From contig OZ005689.1 of NCBI GenBank assembly GCA_963930775.1, positions 620,001-684,000 of the forward strand: a stretch of 64,000 nt of DNA, written 5' to 3'. Source of the DNA: Cliona cf. orientalis. Its lineage: Eukaryota > Porifera > Demospongiae > Clionaida > Clionaidae. Below, piece by piece: positions 44,038 through 54,335 of this stretch (position 1 is its first letter; each line of letters begins with the position of its first letter). The notes below the pieces were generated by a model, which saw only the letters and a list, made by a program, of their open reading frames with translations, was not told the origin of the DNA and did not search any database. The position numbers and the translations under genes are program-made.

Positions 44038-44501
44038 CACGTTGTTGCTGGAGAGATCTCTGTGGATGATGCCATTGGAATGAAGAAATGAAAGAGCGAG
44101 GGCGATGTCAAGGCAGATGTTGATTTGGATGTGGTATGGGATCAGCTGTGGGGAGCTTTCCAGAAAGTGGGTCAGGCTATCATCCATCAGTTCCATTAAA
44201 AGTGCTGGGAGGCCAGTGTCGGGATCTTGATAAATAGCCAGATATTGGACAATATTTGGGTATCTTATGGTGCTCAAGAACTCACACTCTTGCTCAAACC
44301 TCTTCACTGGTAGCCTGTGCTCTCTCTGAGGTACTATTAGCTGCTGTGCGGTTGGATCAAAGAGAGTTTCATGTATGAGTTTAGCAGCACAGAGGAGGTT
44401 GTCACATTTTGCTTTATACACTTTTCCATAAGATCCAATACCAAGAGTCTGATATTTGAGAAGTTGGATGGTTTGAATGTAATCTGCTGCTGATGAGCCA
44501 T
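44038..44501 (-). pseudogene. K6b: truncated kinase head abutting K6
   Basis: The first half of a K gene (MAHQQQITF.. through P-loop, AAK and HRDLSSNNV) ends inside the catalytic loop at about 44038, where it joins the 5' leader of K6. A one-base deletion near 44474 removes the normal start from frame. An open frame from 44619 to 43960 reads through the kinase fragment with an out-of-frame leader and out into K6. This is best explained by unequal crossing-over or deletion between neighbouring copies. The kinase lobe is incomplete and cannot be active. Confidence 0.75.
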
Positions 44502-45327
44502 TGTTGTTGATAGCTACTCCAATACACTTTGGATGGGATGTTGATTCTAGTGGGTGCTGTTTAGATCTGCTCATGCATACATGTAGATCTAAGGGGATAT
44601 TTTTGTAGCAACGGAACAAAATAGCTAGCTATTATGAGGATCGTTTTCTCCAGCAACTCAAAATAGTTATGTGGCTCGCTAGCTAGCTACATACGCTTGC
44701 ACTTCTTTATGCATGTATACATAGCTATGTGATCGAGTGTAGTTGTCGACTCTGATTAAGGTAGCTAAAATGTTTTTCTTTTGCTTTATTAGAATTTATG
44801 CAACATCGTGGTATTAATTTTAATCTCATGGCCAGAAATACCTATGCAAATGAGGACATCCTATAGAAATACACTATAGATGAGATAAGACTAAGGATAA
44901 TTAGTGATCTACAACCAATCTACAAGGTGGTCATGAATATTCATGACTGCAATGTACAGCCGTATAATTATGGTAGTAGCCATGGCAGGACTTCAAATCT
45001 TGATGTCTATATATATACTTAGATTCAGTATTGATATACGGTGTATCTCTAGTTTGGGACTTAAAATTTGTTGTATAGCTAGCTAGTAGCCCTAATCTTC
45101 CCAAAATATACTGTTTTTCTGTGTACAGCAAATTTCTAATTTTACCAAGCTGCTATGGAGTGTATGGCAGCTAAATAGAGCATCTAACCACACCCTATCG
45201 ATCCCTCATGATAGCATTGCTTGTTGCACAATATCAATAATAATAATTATTATAATCAGATGTAGGGTTCACGTGGCATTAATTTTTTATGATGGTAATT
45301 CATTCAACAGTAGCAAATTCAACTGAT
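44502..45327. other. Spacer between K6b and K7
   Basis: Carries the conserved upstream block at 44635-44815, and the start of the plus-strand relic unit cut short at about 45230. No gene seen. Confidence 0.5.
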
Positions 45328-47538
45328 TTAGCTAGTTCCTATTCTTAGTACAACTTTATTTTTTGTAGTGAATCCTCCCACGACCATTAGTTGGTTACAT
45401 AAGACAGCAGCAATACATTCCTTTCGTGGTGTCTCCATGTGGCTAATGACCTCCCAGGAGTCAGTGGTTGGGTTGTACATGTGAACGGCTGAGGTGGGTT
45501 CCTTGTCTGAATCCCTCCCACCAATTGTCAGCAGTTGACCATGAATGGACACACAAGTGGTCTGTATGACTGGTGGTGCAACAACTTTCCTCCATACTCT
45601 AGCACCTCTATTCCTTAAACTGGCTAGAAATGACTTCCAGGATTGGAGGAGGGCTTGTAAGGAACATGTGTACATGTGAAACTCCCTCAAGATATACACT
45701 TGACCACCACAGAGTGATGCTGGAGCATATGATAGTGGTTGAGGTAGATCAGCAGCAGTAGACCATTGAAGACACTCTATGTCCATTACTTCAACAGTTT
45801 GTAGTGTAGATTCGTCATTTTCCCCTCCTGTTACGATTAGAGCTGCTTCAGTGCACAGTACAATTATGCTATATCGCTTTGTTGGCATGGGTGGGAATTT
45901 TTCGGTCCACCTCCTACCACTGCCCTCCCCAGTGAGGCTGAAATGCTTGTTGGTGATTGTACGTGCACCACAGATACGGCCACCAATAAGAGTGAGGAGG
46001 CCATTGATGATGACTGAGGTGCAAAAGAAGGTAGGACTCCCTGGAAGCTGAGACCAGCTGGAGGTGCTGATTGTGTAACAAAATGTTTGATCAACTAGGA
46101 CAACGTACAATGAGCTGCTATCCACAGCTGCACGGTATGATCCACTCATTGTACATGGTGCTTTCTCACCCTCCCTCCACGTCAGCTCAATACTGGCTCT
46201 CTGCTCTCTGCTACTGGATGATGCATCTGTGGCTGGTCTCAATTGCTCTAGGTCAACAATTCGTCTCTGAAACTGAGCAGTAACTTGTTCAAGCTGTTGG
46301 TTAAGACTTCTCAGCTGTCTCTTTAGTTGGTCAATCCCTTCATCTTTGTCTGTCAGTTCTCTCTCCTTTTCTCCTAATTGCTGCTGTGCTTGTTGTCTCT
46401 GCAGCTCAGCTATGGTTTCATCTTTTTGTATAATAATTTTCTCTTTCCGTGCGATAGTTTGATCTTTCTCTGCTAAGCAACATGTTTGTGATTGAATAAT
46501 CTGCTGAAGGACTTGAACTTGCTGACTATGCTTCTGTCTCAGTGATCTTAGTTCCCTGTCTCTCTCATCACTTCTATCCTGCTCTGCTGTGCTTCTTGCT
46601 TCAATCACCTCCACACTCTCACTGTACTGTGGACCTTCTTTCAGAGTTGCTACTTTTTCACATAGCTGCTGAGCTGAGGGGCGATCAACATCCCTATCTT
46701 TTAGGCAGCAGAGTGCAACTCGTTTAAGGGGATGTTTCAGATCAATTTCACCAATGTGGTTTTGTCGTCGCTCAATTTCTGGTACAGGCACTTCAACTGT
46801 TGGTGGCAATCCTGGTTGATTAAATTGAATTTCCTTTCGACGGTCTCCAGGTTTGGGAAACTGTCGTGTTATAGTCTGAACTATGATGACACCAAATGAG
46901 AAGCAGTCAATCTTCTCTGTGTACACTGGCTTATCTTTGACAGCTTCTGGAGGCATGTAGGCATCTGTGCCTGGGCACATGGTAAAGGTGAGATGAGCTG
47001 CTTGTGGGTTTTGATCGCCCAGCCTTACCATTCCAAAGTCGGTCACTTTGGCTCTTACATTACCGATCAGCAACACATTGTTGCTGGAGAGATCTCTGTG
47101 AACGATGCCATTGGAGTGGAGAAATGAGAGAGCGAGGGTGATATCATGGCAGATGTTGACTTGGATGTGGTAGGGGATTGGCCATGGGGAACTTTCCAGA
47201 AAGTGGGTCAGGCTATCATCCATCAGCTCCATTAGAAGTGCAGGGAGGCCAGTGTCCGGATCTTGATAAATACCCAGATATTGGACAATATTTGGGTGTC
47301 TTATGGTGCTCAAGAATCCACACTCATGCTCAAACCTCTTCATTGGTAGCCTGTGCTCTGTCTGAGGTGCCATTAGCTGCTGTGAGATTGGATCAAAGAG
47401 AGTTTCATGTATGAGTTTAGCAGCACAGAGGAGTTCATCACATTTTGCTCTGCACACTTTTCCATAGGATCCAATACCAATGGTTTGATTTTTGAGAAGT
47501 TGGATGGTTTTGAATGTAAACTGCTGCTGATGAGCCAT
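45328..47538 (-). CDS. K7: intact kinase-coiled coil-kelch protein, altered C-terminus
   Basis: 736 codons, one exon, start MAHQQQFTFKTIQLLK. The kinase is complete: GIGSYG 21-26, Lys41, HRDLSSNN from 147, DFGMVRLG from 167, MPPEA. The linker is type B ('FNQPGLPPTVEVPVPEIE') although the N-terminus is of the type-A relatives K5 and K8. Only three heptad modules (KDQTIAR, KEKIIIQ, KDETIAE), and the 'NQQLEESER' segment is shortened to NQQLEQ. The kelch propeller is complete to LMVVGG. The usual ending SVEFAS is replaced by 'KNKVVLRIGTS' through a late frame change, which is unlikely to disturb the fold. Confidence 0.92.
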   Translation of the reverse strand: MAHQQQFTFKTIQLLKNQTIGIGSYGKVCRAKCDELLCAAKLIHETLFDPISQQLMAPQTEHRLPMKRFEHECGFLSTIRHPNIVQYLGIYQDPDTGLPALLMELMDDSLTHFLESSPWPIPYHIQVNICHDITLALSFLHSNGIVHRDLSSNNVLLIGNVRAKVTDFGMVRLGDQNPQAAHLTFTMCPGTDAYMPPEAVKDKPVYTEKIDCFSFGVIIVQTITRQFPKPGDRRKEIQFNQPGLPPTVEVPVPEIERRQNHIGEIDLKHPLKRVALCCLKDRDVDRPSAQQLCEKVATLKEGPQYSESVEVIEARSTAEQDRSDERDRELRSLRQKHSQQVQVLQQIIQSQTCCLAEKDQTIARKEKIIIQKDETIAELQRQQAQQQLGEKERELTDKDEGIDQLKRQLRSLNQQLEQVTAQFQRRIVDLEQLRPATDASSSSREQRASIELTWREGEKAPCTMSGSYRAAVDSSSLYVVLVDQTFCYTISTSSWSQLPGSPTFFCTSVIINGLLTLIGGRICGARTITNKHFSLTGEGSGRRWTEKFPPMPTKRYSIIVLCTEAALIVTGGENDESTLQTVEVMDIECLQWSTAADLPQPLSYAPASLCGGQVYILREFHMYTCSLQALLQSWKSFLASLRNRGARVWRKVVAPPVIQTTCVSIHGQLLTIGGRDSDKEPTSAVHMYNPTTDSWEVISHMETPRKECIAAVLCNQLMVVGGFTTKNKVVLRIGTS

Positions 47539-47669
47539 TGTTGTTGATAGCTACCCTAATACACTTTGGATGGGGTGTCAATTGATTCTAGTGGGTGCTG
47601 TTTAGATCTGCTCGTGTAAAGAGGATATTTCAACTACACAATCATGTAGCTACAGAATAAAATAGCTAT

Positions 47670-47840
47670 CATGAGGATCGTTTTCTCTAGCAACTCAAAA
47701 TAGTTTTGTAGCTAGCTAGTTATAGCTACACTTGGCACTTGTTTGTGCATGCACATATGTGATCAGTTGTGGTTGTCGACTCTGACTAAGGTGAAGTGTT
47801 TTTCTTTTGCTTTATGCAACATTGTGGTATTAATTTTAAT
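47670..47840 (-). promoter_or_regulatory. Conserved upstream block (K7 copy)
   Basis: 'GAGGATCGTTTTCTCTAGCA', 'GACTCTGACTAAGGTGAAG', 'TGTTTTTCTTTTGCTTTA' and 'CAACATTGTGGTATTAAT', in the family order. Confidence 0.4.
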
Positions 47841-47989
47841 CTAGCTATATACTATTGATATACAGTGTACGTGTAGCTATTTCTAGTTTGGGACTTAAAT
47901 AGCTAGCTACTAGCTAGTCCTAATCTTCCCAAAATATACTGTTTTTCTGTGTACAGCAAATTTTTAATTTTTTACCAAGCCACTACGGA

Positions 47990-48850
47990 GTGTAGCTATG
48001 GCAGCTGCTGACTCATCAAATGAAGCATCTAACCACACCCTTAATTCATATCGATCCGCCATCATAGTACCATGATAGCATTGCTTGTGAAATTAGGCCT
48101 CAATATCACATACACTCGGTACAGTATGCACCACAGACATATTTGGTACATGTGGTGCCTCCCTCCACCCTCCTCTGGGGGACACTCGACCCCCGGGGAC
48201 CCTTCAACCGCAGCCTGCATGTCCAAGAAGGTGCACTAATATTCCCATGCATCTTCCCCCCTGGATCTCTCTCTTCTCACGGACACTATTCCAACATGGA
48301 TAGTGCGCTCACTCCACTCTCTCCCCCGCAGGCAACTCACATTGGCTTCCACCTACACGAGAGGTACCCCATGGGTCAAGATCTTTCCCCCACCATCCAC
48401 CCATCTCTATGGCAACGGATACCTCTGCCATGAATCTTGCACCCAGCAACCAGGCGTACTCGGAAACGATAGCCACAAGTCTACGCTATGCCACTCAAAA
48501 TGGATCACTACCTCAACAGTTCTTTGGCACTAGTCGACTGTTTCAAGACTCTGGAATGATGGAGCCATTCCAGTTTAAGTTTGACACAGCTTGAGCTGAT
48601 GGTTCACATACCCAGTGCAGGGGCACTCAACATTAACCCCTTTCATTTTTAATCATCAACAGCGTCAAACGGACTTGGTGAAGTGTCACCAAGAACTTGT
48701 AGTAAATCAGAATGCAATACTAGATTTGCTAGTCTCTAGGACTATATAGGCCCATCACCAAGCTTTGGCTGTGGCGGCAGCCAATCAGAATAGTCGTAGG
48801 GGTCAAATGACGACTCACCAATGATGGGTGTAGTTATTCAACAATAAGAA
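47990..48850 (+). pseudogene. Plus-strand Ser/Pro/Gln-rich coding-like relic, copy 3
   Basis: Best-preserved middle section. 'LPPGSLSSHGHYSNMDSALT' (about 48250-48310) is open. In another frame, 48409-48594 reads 'MATDTSAMNLAPSNQAY', 'TQNGSLPQQFFGTSRLFQDS' and 'MEPFQFKFDTA'. The terminal 43-codon segment of copies 1 and 2 is broken here (48715-48840). Protein family not recognised. Confidence 0.4.
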
Positions 48851-48882
48851 GTAGTAGTATTATTGTGTAGAGATTTTGTGTG

Positions 48883-48885
<3 letters not shown>

Positions 48886-48915
<30 letters not shown>
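48886..48915. repeat. (GT)n microsatellite
   Basis: About 15 units, homologous to the tracts at 9619 and 24043. Confidence 0.9.
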
Positions 48916-48918
<3 letters not shown>

Positions 48919-48958
48919 TGTTTTGACAATGTATCACTGAAACTATCACTATTACAAT

Positions 48959-49386
48959 GGGCTATTCCATTTAATATCCATACACCCCCTATGGATGACT
49001 AGTGAAGAAAATTTAACCCCTGGACATAATTAACTAGCAACCATCCCCCCTAGACAGTCGCTAATTAGGTCACTGTTCCCCCAAGACATAATTAAGAACA
49101 TTACTACTCCCCCTGGATTATTAATCAAATCAAGTTTTGTTCCCCCTGGACACAAATTAATGCGTTAATTTATGGAAGGGAAATCACCTAAAGGAGCAAA
49201 GTGCCCCCCTGGACACCACAATTAGTGATCGTTTCACTCCTAGACATAATTAAATTTGACCAAAATACCCCCCTTCCCTTCATTAAAATCAGTGTTTTAC
49301 CCCCCTGGACAAGCCTCAAAATACCCCCCTGGACATTCATTAGCAGTCATCCATAGGGGGTGTACGCTCATTAAATGGAAGAGCCC
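48959..49386. mobile_element. MITE with GGGCTATTCCATTTAA ends and CCCCCTGGACA repeats
   Basis: 428 bases. The left end GGGCTATTCCATTTAATATC matches in inverse GAGCGTACACCC../..TTAAATGGAAGAGCCC, with a further inverted 'ATGGATGACT'. Flanked by AAT on both sides. The homologous flanks at about 9687 (ATTACAATATCAT) and 24147 are empty sites. The interior repeats CCCCCTGGACA about eight times in varied spacing. Harbinger-like by its 3-base target duplication; inference only. Confidence 0.8.
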
Positions 49387-49960
49387 AATATCATGATACA
49401 AAAAGTCAATCCATAAAAGCATGAGTATAAAAATTTAATATCTGGATGCCTCCATCAACTAACAAATCATTAATAGGCAAAAATTATACCACTATATCTA
49501 TTGATGTATAGTACATGGGTAGACTTTTATTGTATCTATTGTATCCTTACGTATACAGTTGAGACTATTATAGCAGCACGTACAAGTGATCATGCATGAG
49601 ATAATTATATATACACACTGTTCTATGAAGTTAATCTTAAACTATACTAGGTCCTACTGGAAGCTATTAAGTAATTATGAGCCTTTAATGAATCAAGTGG
49701 TTTTTGTATACATAGCTACATGAACTGCAGCTCCATAATAGACTTGCTACACGGATTAACATATCTTTACATCATTATAATAATATTATGTTACTCGTCT
49801 ATTCTGCAAGGTAGTATTTTTTATAATTAGGCTCAAATCTGGCCTGCAAGTAAATAGAAAATTGTGTAAAAACGATAGTGACAGACAATGAACCTATAGC
49901 TATATAGCGTACATGTATACTGGAGAGATGATAATTAGCTAGCTACAAAATTATCATAGA
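49387..49960. other. 3' flank of K8
   Basis: Homologous to the 3' flank of K3 (9690-10108) and to the orphan flank at 24150-25060. No gene seen. Confidence 0.5.
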
Positions 49961-52291
49961 TCATACTATGGAAGCAAATTCTACTGAATTAGTTGAAACA
50001 TTGCCAATATATCCTCCCACCAACATCAGTTGGTTGTTAGGGAGGACAGCTGCAATACAGTAGTATCGATATCGTGGTGTCCCCATATGGCCAATGACCT
50101 CCCAGGAGTCAGTGGTTGGGTTATACATGTGAACGGCTGAGGTGGGTTTCCTGTCTGAATCGACTCCACCAACGGCCAGCAGTCGGCCATGAATGGACAC
50201 ACAAGTGGTCAGTGTGACTGGTGGTGCAGCAACTTTCTTCCATGACGTTGCTATAGTTCCACCTAATACGGACCTACATGTTTGGAGTAGAACCGACTTC
50301 TTGGATGCAACAAGGGGTTGTAAGGAACATGTGTACATATTAGACTCCCCCACGATGATGTAAAGTTTATCACCACAGACTGATGCTGGAGCCCGGCATA
50401 CTGGTTGAGGAAAATCAGTAACTGTGGACCACTGGAGAGTCTCAGTGTTCAGCACTTCGACTATTCGTAACGGTACTAACGACCTGTTGTTAGTCTCCCC
50501 TCCAACTACAATCAGAGTTATTCCAGTGCATAGTGCAGTTGATCCCTGTCGCTTTGTTGGCATGGGTGGGAATTCCTCAGTCCACCTCCTATCATCAATG
50601 TCCTTCCCAGTGAGGCTGAATAGTTGATTGGTGATGGTATGACTACGATCCAAGCCACCAATAAATGTGAATAGGTTGTTGATGATGACCGAGGGGCAGC
50701 TTTCTGTTGGGCAGTCAGGAAGTTGAGACCATCTGGAGGTGCTGATAGAGTAACAAAACATATGATGAGTCACAGTTTGCCGAACATATAGTGCAGTATC
50801 ATCCACAGCAGCACAGTATGACTTGCTCATCTCACGCGGTGCTTCCTCTCCCTCCCTCCATGTCAGCTTGATGCTGGCTCTCTGCTCTTTGCTACTGGAT
50901 GATTTATCGATGCCATGCCATACCTCAAATTCAGCAATTTGTCTCAGAAATTGAGCATTAGCTCGTTCACTCTCTTCCAGCTGCTGGTTGACATGTCCCA
51001 GCTGCCTCTCTAATCGATCAATATCCTCAATTTTTTCTGTCAGCTCTCTTTCCTTTTCTTCTAATCGCTGTGCTTGTTCTCTAAGCTCAGCTATGGTTTC
51101 TGCATTTTGTGTAATAGTTTCATCCTTCTCTCTCAGTGTTACCTCTTTCCGTGCGATAGTCTGATCCTTCTCTGCTAAGCGACGTGTTTGTGATTGAATA
51201 ATCCGTTGAAGGCCTTGAACTTGCCGACAATGTTGCTGTCTCAGCGATCTTAGTTCCCTGTCTCTCTCATCACTTCTATCCTGCTCTGCTACGCTTCTTG
51301 CTTCAACCACCCTCGCACTCTCACTGTACTGTGGACCTTGTTTCAGAGCTGCTACTCTTTCACAGAGCTGCTGAGCTGAAGGACGTTCAACATCCTTGTC
51401 CTTTAGGCAGTCAAGGGAAACTTGTTTGAGGAGATGATTCGGATCAATTGTACTGATGTGGTTTTGCCGTCGTTCAATTTCTGGTACACACAGTTTCACA
51501 GCACCTTGAGGATAGCGTGGATCATTGAGAGTTACCTGCCGATCTCCAGGTTTGGGAAACTGTCGTGTGACAATCTGGACAGCAATGACACCAAATGAGA
51601 AGCAGTCAATCTTCTCTGTGTATACTGGCTTATCTTTAACAGCTTCTGGAGGCATGTAGACATCTGTGCCTGGACACATGGTGAAGGTAAGCTGAGTTAC
51701 TTGTGGGTTTTGATCGCCCAGCCTCGCCATTCCAAAATCGGTGACTTTGGCTCTCATATTACCAATCAGCAACACATTGTTGCTGGAGAGATCTCTGTGG
51801 ACGATGCCATTGGAGTGAAGAAATGAGAGAGCGAGGGTGATGTCATGGCAAATGTTGACCTGGATGTGGTAGGGGATCGGATGTGGGGAGCTTTCCAGAA
51901 AGTGGGTCAGACTATTGTCCATCAGCTCCATTAGAAGTGCTGGGAGGCCAGTATCAGGATCTTGATAAATACCCAGATATTGGACAATATTTGGGTGTCT
52001 TATGAACTCACACTCTTGCTCAAACCTCCTCATTGGTAGCCTATGTTCTCTCTGAGGTGCTATTAGCTGCTGTGCGGTTGGATCAAAGAGAGTTTCGTGT
52101 ATGAGTTTAGCAGCACAGAGGAGGTCATCATATTTTGCTTTTTTCCATATGCTCCAATACCAAGGGTCTGGTCTTTGAGAAGTTGGATGGTTTTGGATGT
52201 AATCTGCCCCTGATGAGCCATTGTTGATAGCAACCCTAATACACTTTGGATGCGGGGTGTTGATTCTAGTGGGTGTTATCTGCTCATGCAT
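49961..52291 (-). CDS. K8: kinase-coiled coil-kelch gene lacking the ATP-binding loop
   Basis: A 776-codon open frame, but only from KAKYDDLLCAAK onward is it the family frame. The family start (MAHQGQITSKTIQLLK, 52221) leads to GIGAYGK and then shifts frame, because seven bases are missing near 52140 (TTTTGCTTTTTTCCATA where relatives have TTTTGCTCTACACACTTTTCCATA). The open frame therefore begins in what is normally leader, out of frame, and lacks GxGxxG. Three residues (LST) are also deleted before RHPNIV. HRDLSSNN, DFG and MPPEA remain. Linker type A, four heptad modules (KDQTIAR, KEVTLRE, KDETITQ, NAETIAE), full kelch propeller ending NSVEFASIV. Either a recent pseudogene or a pseudokinase expressed from another start. 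Confidence 0.85.
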   Translation of the reverse strand: MHEQITPTRINTPHPKCIRVAINNGSSGADYIQNHPTSQRPDPWYWSIWKKAKYDDLLCAAKLIHETLFDPTAQQLIAPQREHRLPMRRFEQECEFIRHPNIVQYLGIYQDPDTGLPALLMELMDNSLTHFLESSPHPIPYHIQVNICHDITLALSFLHSNGIVHRDLSSNNVLLIGNMRAKVTDFGMARLGDQNPQVTQLTFTMCPGTDVYMPPEAVKDKPVYTEKIDCFSFGVIAVQIVTRQFPKPGDRQVTLNDPRYPQGAVKLCVPEIERRQNHISTIDPNHLLKQVSLDCLKDKDVERPSAQQLCERVAALKQGPQYSESARVVEARSVAEQDRSDERDRELRSLRQQHCRQVQGLQRIIQSQTRRLAEKDQTIARKEVTLREKDETITQNAETIAELREQAQRLEEKERELTEKIEDIDRLERQLGHVNQQLEESERANAQFLRQIAEFEVWHGIDKSSSSKEQRASIKLTWREGEEAPREMSKSYCAAVDDTALYVRQTVTHHMFCYSISTSRWSQLPDCPTESCPSVIINNLFTFIGGLDRSHTITNQLFSLTGKDIDDRRWTEEFPPMPTKRQGSTALCTGITLIVVGGETNNRSLVPLRIVEVLNTETLQWSTVTDFPQPVCRAPASVCGDKLYIIVGESNMYTCSLQPLVASKKSVLLQTCRSVLGGTIATSWKKVAAPPVTLTTCVSIHGRLLAVGGVDSDRKPTSAVHMYNPTTDSWEVIGHMGTPRYRYYCIAAVLPNNQLMLVGGYIGNVSTNSVEFASIV

Positions 52292-52339
52292 AGAGGATAT
52301 TAAATTTTAACTATACACATGTAGCTATAGAACGACACG

Positions 52340-52490
52340 CTAACAGATTATTTTCTTCAGCAATTTATGAGTTTTCTAGCTCTTCTTTTGAAAACTGTAC
52401 ATGTGATTAGTAGTTGTCAACTCTGATTAGGGTGAAGTGTTTTTCTTTCACTTTATCAGAATTTTTACAACATTATTAATTTCAGATGGT
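52340..52490 (-). promoter_or_regulatory. Conserved upstream block (K8 copy)
   Basis: 'ATTATTTTCTTCAGCAA', 'GACTCTGATTAGGGTGAAG', 'TGTTTTTCTTTCACTTTATC' and 'ACAACATTATTAATT', in the family order. Confidence 0.4.
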
Positions 52491-52639
52491 ATAGTATTCA
52501 GTAACTATTGATTAGTGTATCTCTAGTTTGGGACTTCCATGATTTGGATAACTGTTGCTAGCCCCAGATCAAGATGTCAATCTAAAGTTATCCTATGTAC
52601 ACTGGTTTTCTGTGTACAGGAAATTTTACCAGCCACTAC

Positions 52640-53110
52640 GGAGTGTATGGCAGCTGACGACTCATCAAAGAATGAAACGTAGTAACTAATCATGCCCCTC
52701 ATTCATATCGATCTGTCATACACCATGATAGCTAGCATTGCTTGTGAAACTGGGCCACAATATCAGCACAGTATTGGTACCTCCCTCCACCCACTGGGGT
52801 CCCAGAGACCCTTCAGCTGCAGCCTGATGGGCGCACTAATATTCCCAAAGATCTTCCCCCTGGATCTCTCTTCTCATGGACACTATTTTAACTTGAACAG
52901 TGCGCTCACTCCCCTCTCCACACCGCCCCCACCCCCTGCAGGCAACTCCCAACATCCTCCCCCTACGTTAGCCCTTGGAGGTGCCATGGCTCGATGTTCC
53001 CACAATCTTCCCTCACAATCTATACACCTCTATGGCAATGGATACCTCAGCTGTGAACCTTGCACCCAGCAATCAGACATACTCAGAAACAATAGCCACC
53101 AGTCTACCCT
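52640..53110 (+). pseudogene. Plus-strand coding-like relic, copy 4 (partial)
   Basis: Matches the first two thirds of the spacer relic ('GALIFP', 'LTPLSTPPPPPAGNSQH', 'GNGYLSCEPCTQQSD'). It stops at about 53110, before the terminal segment and GT tract. Several frame changes relative to the other copies. Confidence 0.4.
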
Positions 53111-53559
53111 TAGGGCCTGTGCTGCTCAATACATAGAGCTGAACAAAACAAGCTTAGCTACAAGCTAATGACATATAACTAAACTTGAACTGATATGATT
53201 GTGAATTAAGTTGTAGATAGCTAATAATAGCAAGACTACAGACTAAACTGTATAATACGTATGCACTAGAAACTTTATTACTGTCAGTGAATAAAAAAAA
53301 TCATGGCTTTTTACAAACTTGGCTAACACTCATGGATGGATTATTGTATAGTTTTAAAAATGTAACTTCATGATCATGTCCCCCGTTGACCTTTAGTTGA
53401 TAGCTAAAGCTAGTCCTTGAGCACAGCACTGGCCACATGTCCTCCTGTAGCCTTATCGCATTACTGAATGCATGCAGCACATCTGCTATGATTGCTTCAT
53501 GTATTCAATATTCGGCTACAATTGCTGAAATTAATGTATACAATATTAAAAACACTCTT
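53111..53559. other. Unassigned spacer
   Basis: AT-rich, no gene or recognisable repeat. Confidence 0.3.
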
Positions 53560-53960
53560 TGTGGCATCCCCATGTGGCTCAGGAGTCAGTGGTTGGATTG
53601 TACATGGGAATGGCTAAAGTAGGTTTCTTATCTGAATCCTTCCCACCAATCGATCATGAATGGACACATAAGTGGTGTGAGTGATTGCCTCTGGTGCATG
53701 GTAGCTACAGCAACTTCCTTCCATACTCTATTCCTGAAATTAGCTGGAAATGATTTGTGGGATTGGATGAAGGCTTGTAAGGAACATATGTACATGTTAG
53801 ACTTCCCCTGGCCATGCTTGTCACGCCAGGCAGTGTGTGTGTGCACTGTCCATGCACAGCTATGATTCCACAATCAGTTTTGTTTTTAACACACTGAAGA
53901 AACTCTCTAGTCAGTATCAGCAGGATAATCACTCCAAATGTGAGTCGATCAATCTGCAAG
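53560..53960 (-). pseudogene. K-gene relic (kelch end plus kinase scrap)
   Basis: A kelch fragment at 53560-53812 ('SNMYICSLQAFIQS', 'NFRNRVWKEVA') is followed at 53890-53960 by a scrap of the kinase C-lobe ('IDRLTFGVIILLILTREF', compare IDCFSFGVIIVQIVTRQF). Most of the gene between them is deleted, and the frame is broken. Confidence 0.7.
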
Positions 53961-54335
53961 AGATCGATCACTAGACGAAAATATGGTATAATAGTGCATG
54001 TGTAGGATAGGGCAATTTTTTTTACACATTTATAAAATCTGCCCTATCCTCTGACAAACATGTGTAGGAAGGGTCATGTTTTGGTAAGCATGACATAAGG
54101 AAATCTTAGTTTTGGTACAGTGATCACATGAAAGATCGAGGCCATCGCATTTCACCTGCACACTACTCCATTATTATTACAATCCAGTACTTAGCGAGGA
54201 TTTGAAGAGAGAATTAGAGTTATGGTCATATGGAATGCAAATTTGGTGTAGCATGCAAACCAGCTTAATTTCATTATAAATTAAATGCGACCTAGAGAAA
54301 TAATCTTCATGCAGCATCTGTTCTGGAATTTTATT
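53961..54335. other. Spacer with hairpin repeat
   Basis: The 'TGTGTAGGATAGGGCAA....TCTGCCCTATCCTCTGACA' hairpin at about 53995-54062 belongs to a dispersed family with copies at about 34790-34865 and 57240-57285. No gene seen. Confidence 0.5.

Noticed and set aside
49961-52291. Treating MHEQITPTRINTPHPKCIRV as the real N-terminus of K8
   Set aside because: The same text appears in the K6b leader only because both lost their normal start frame. In the open copies this stretch is untranslated leader.
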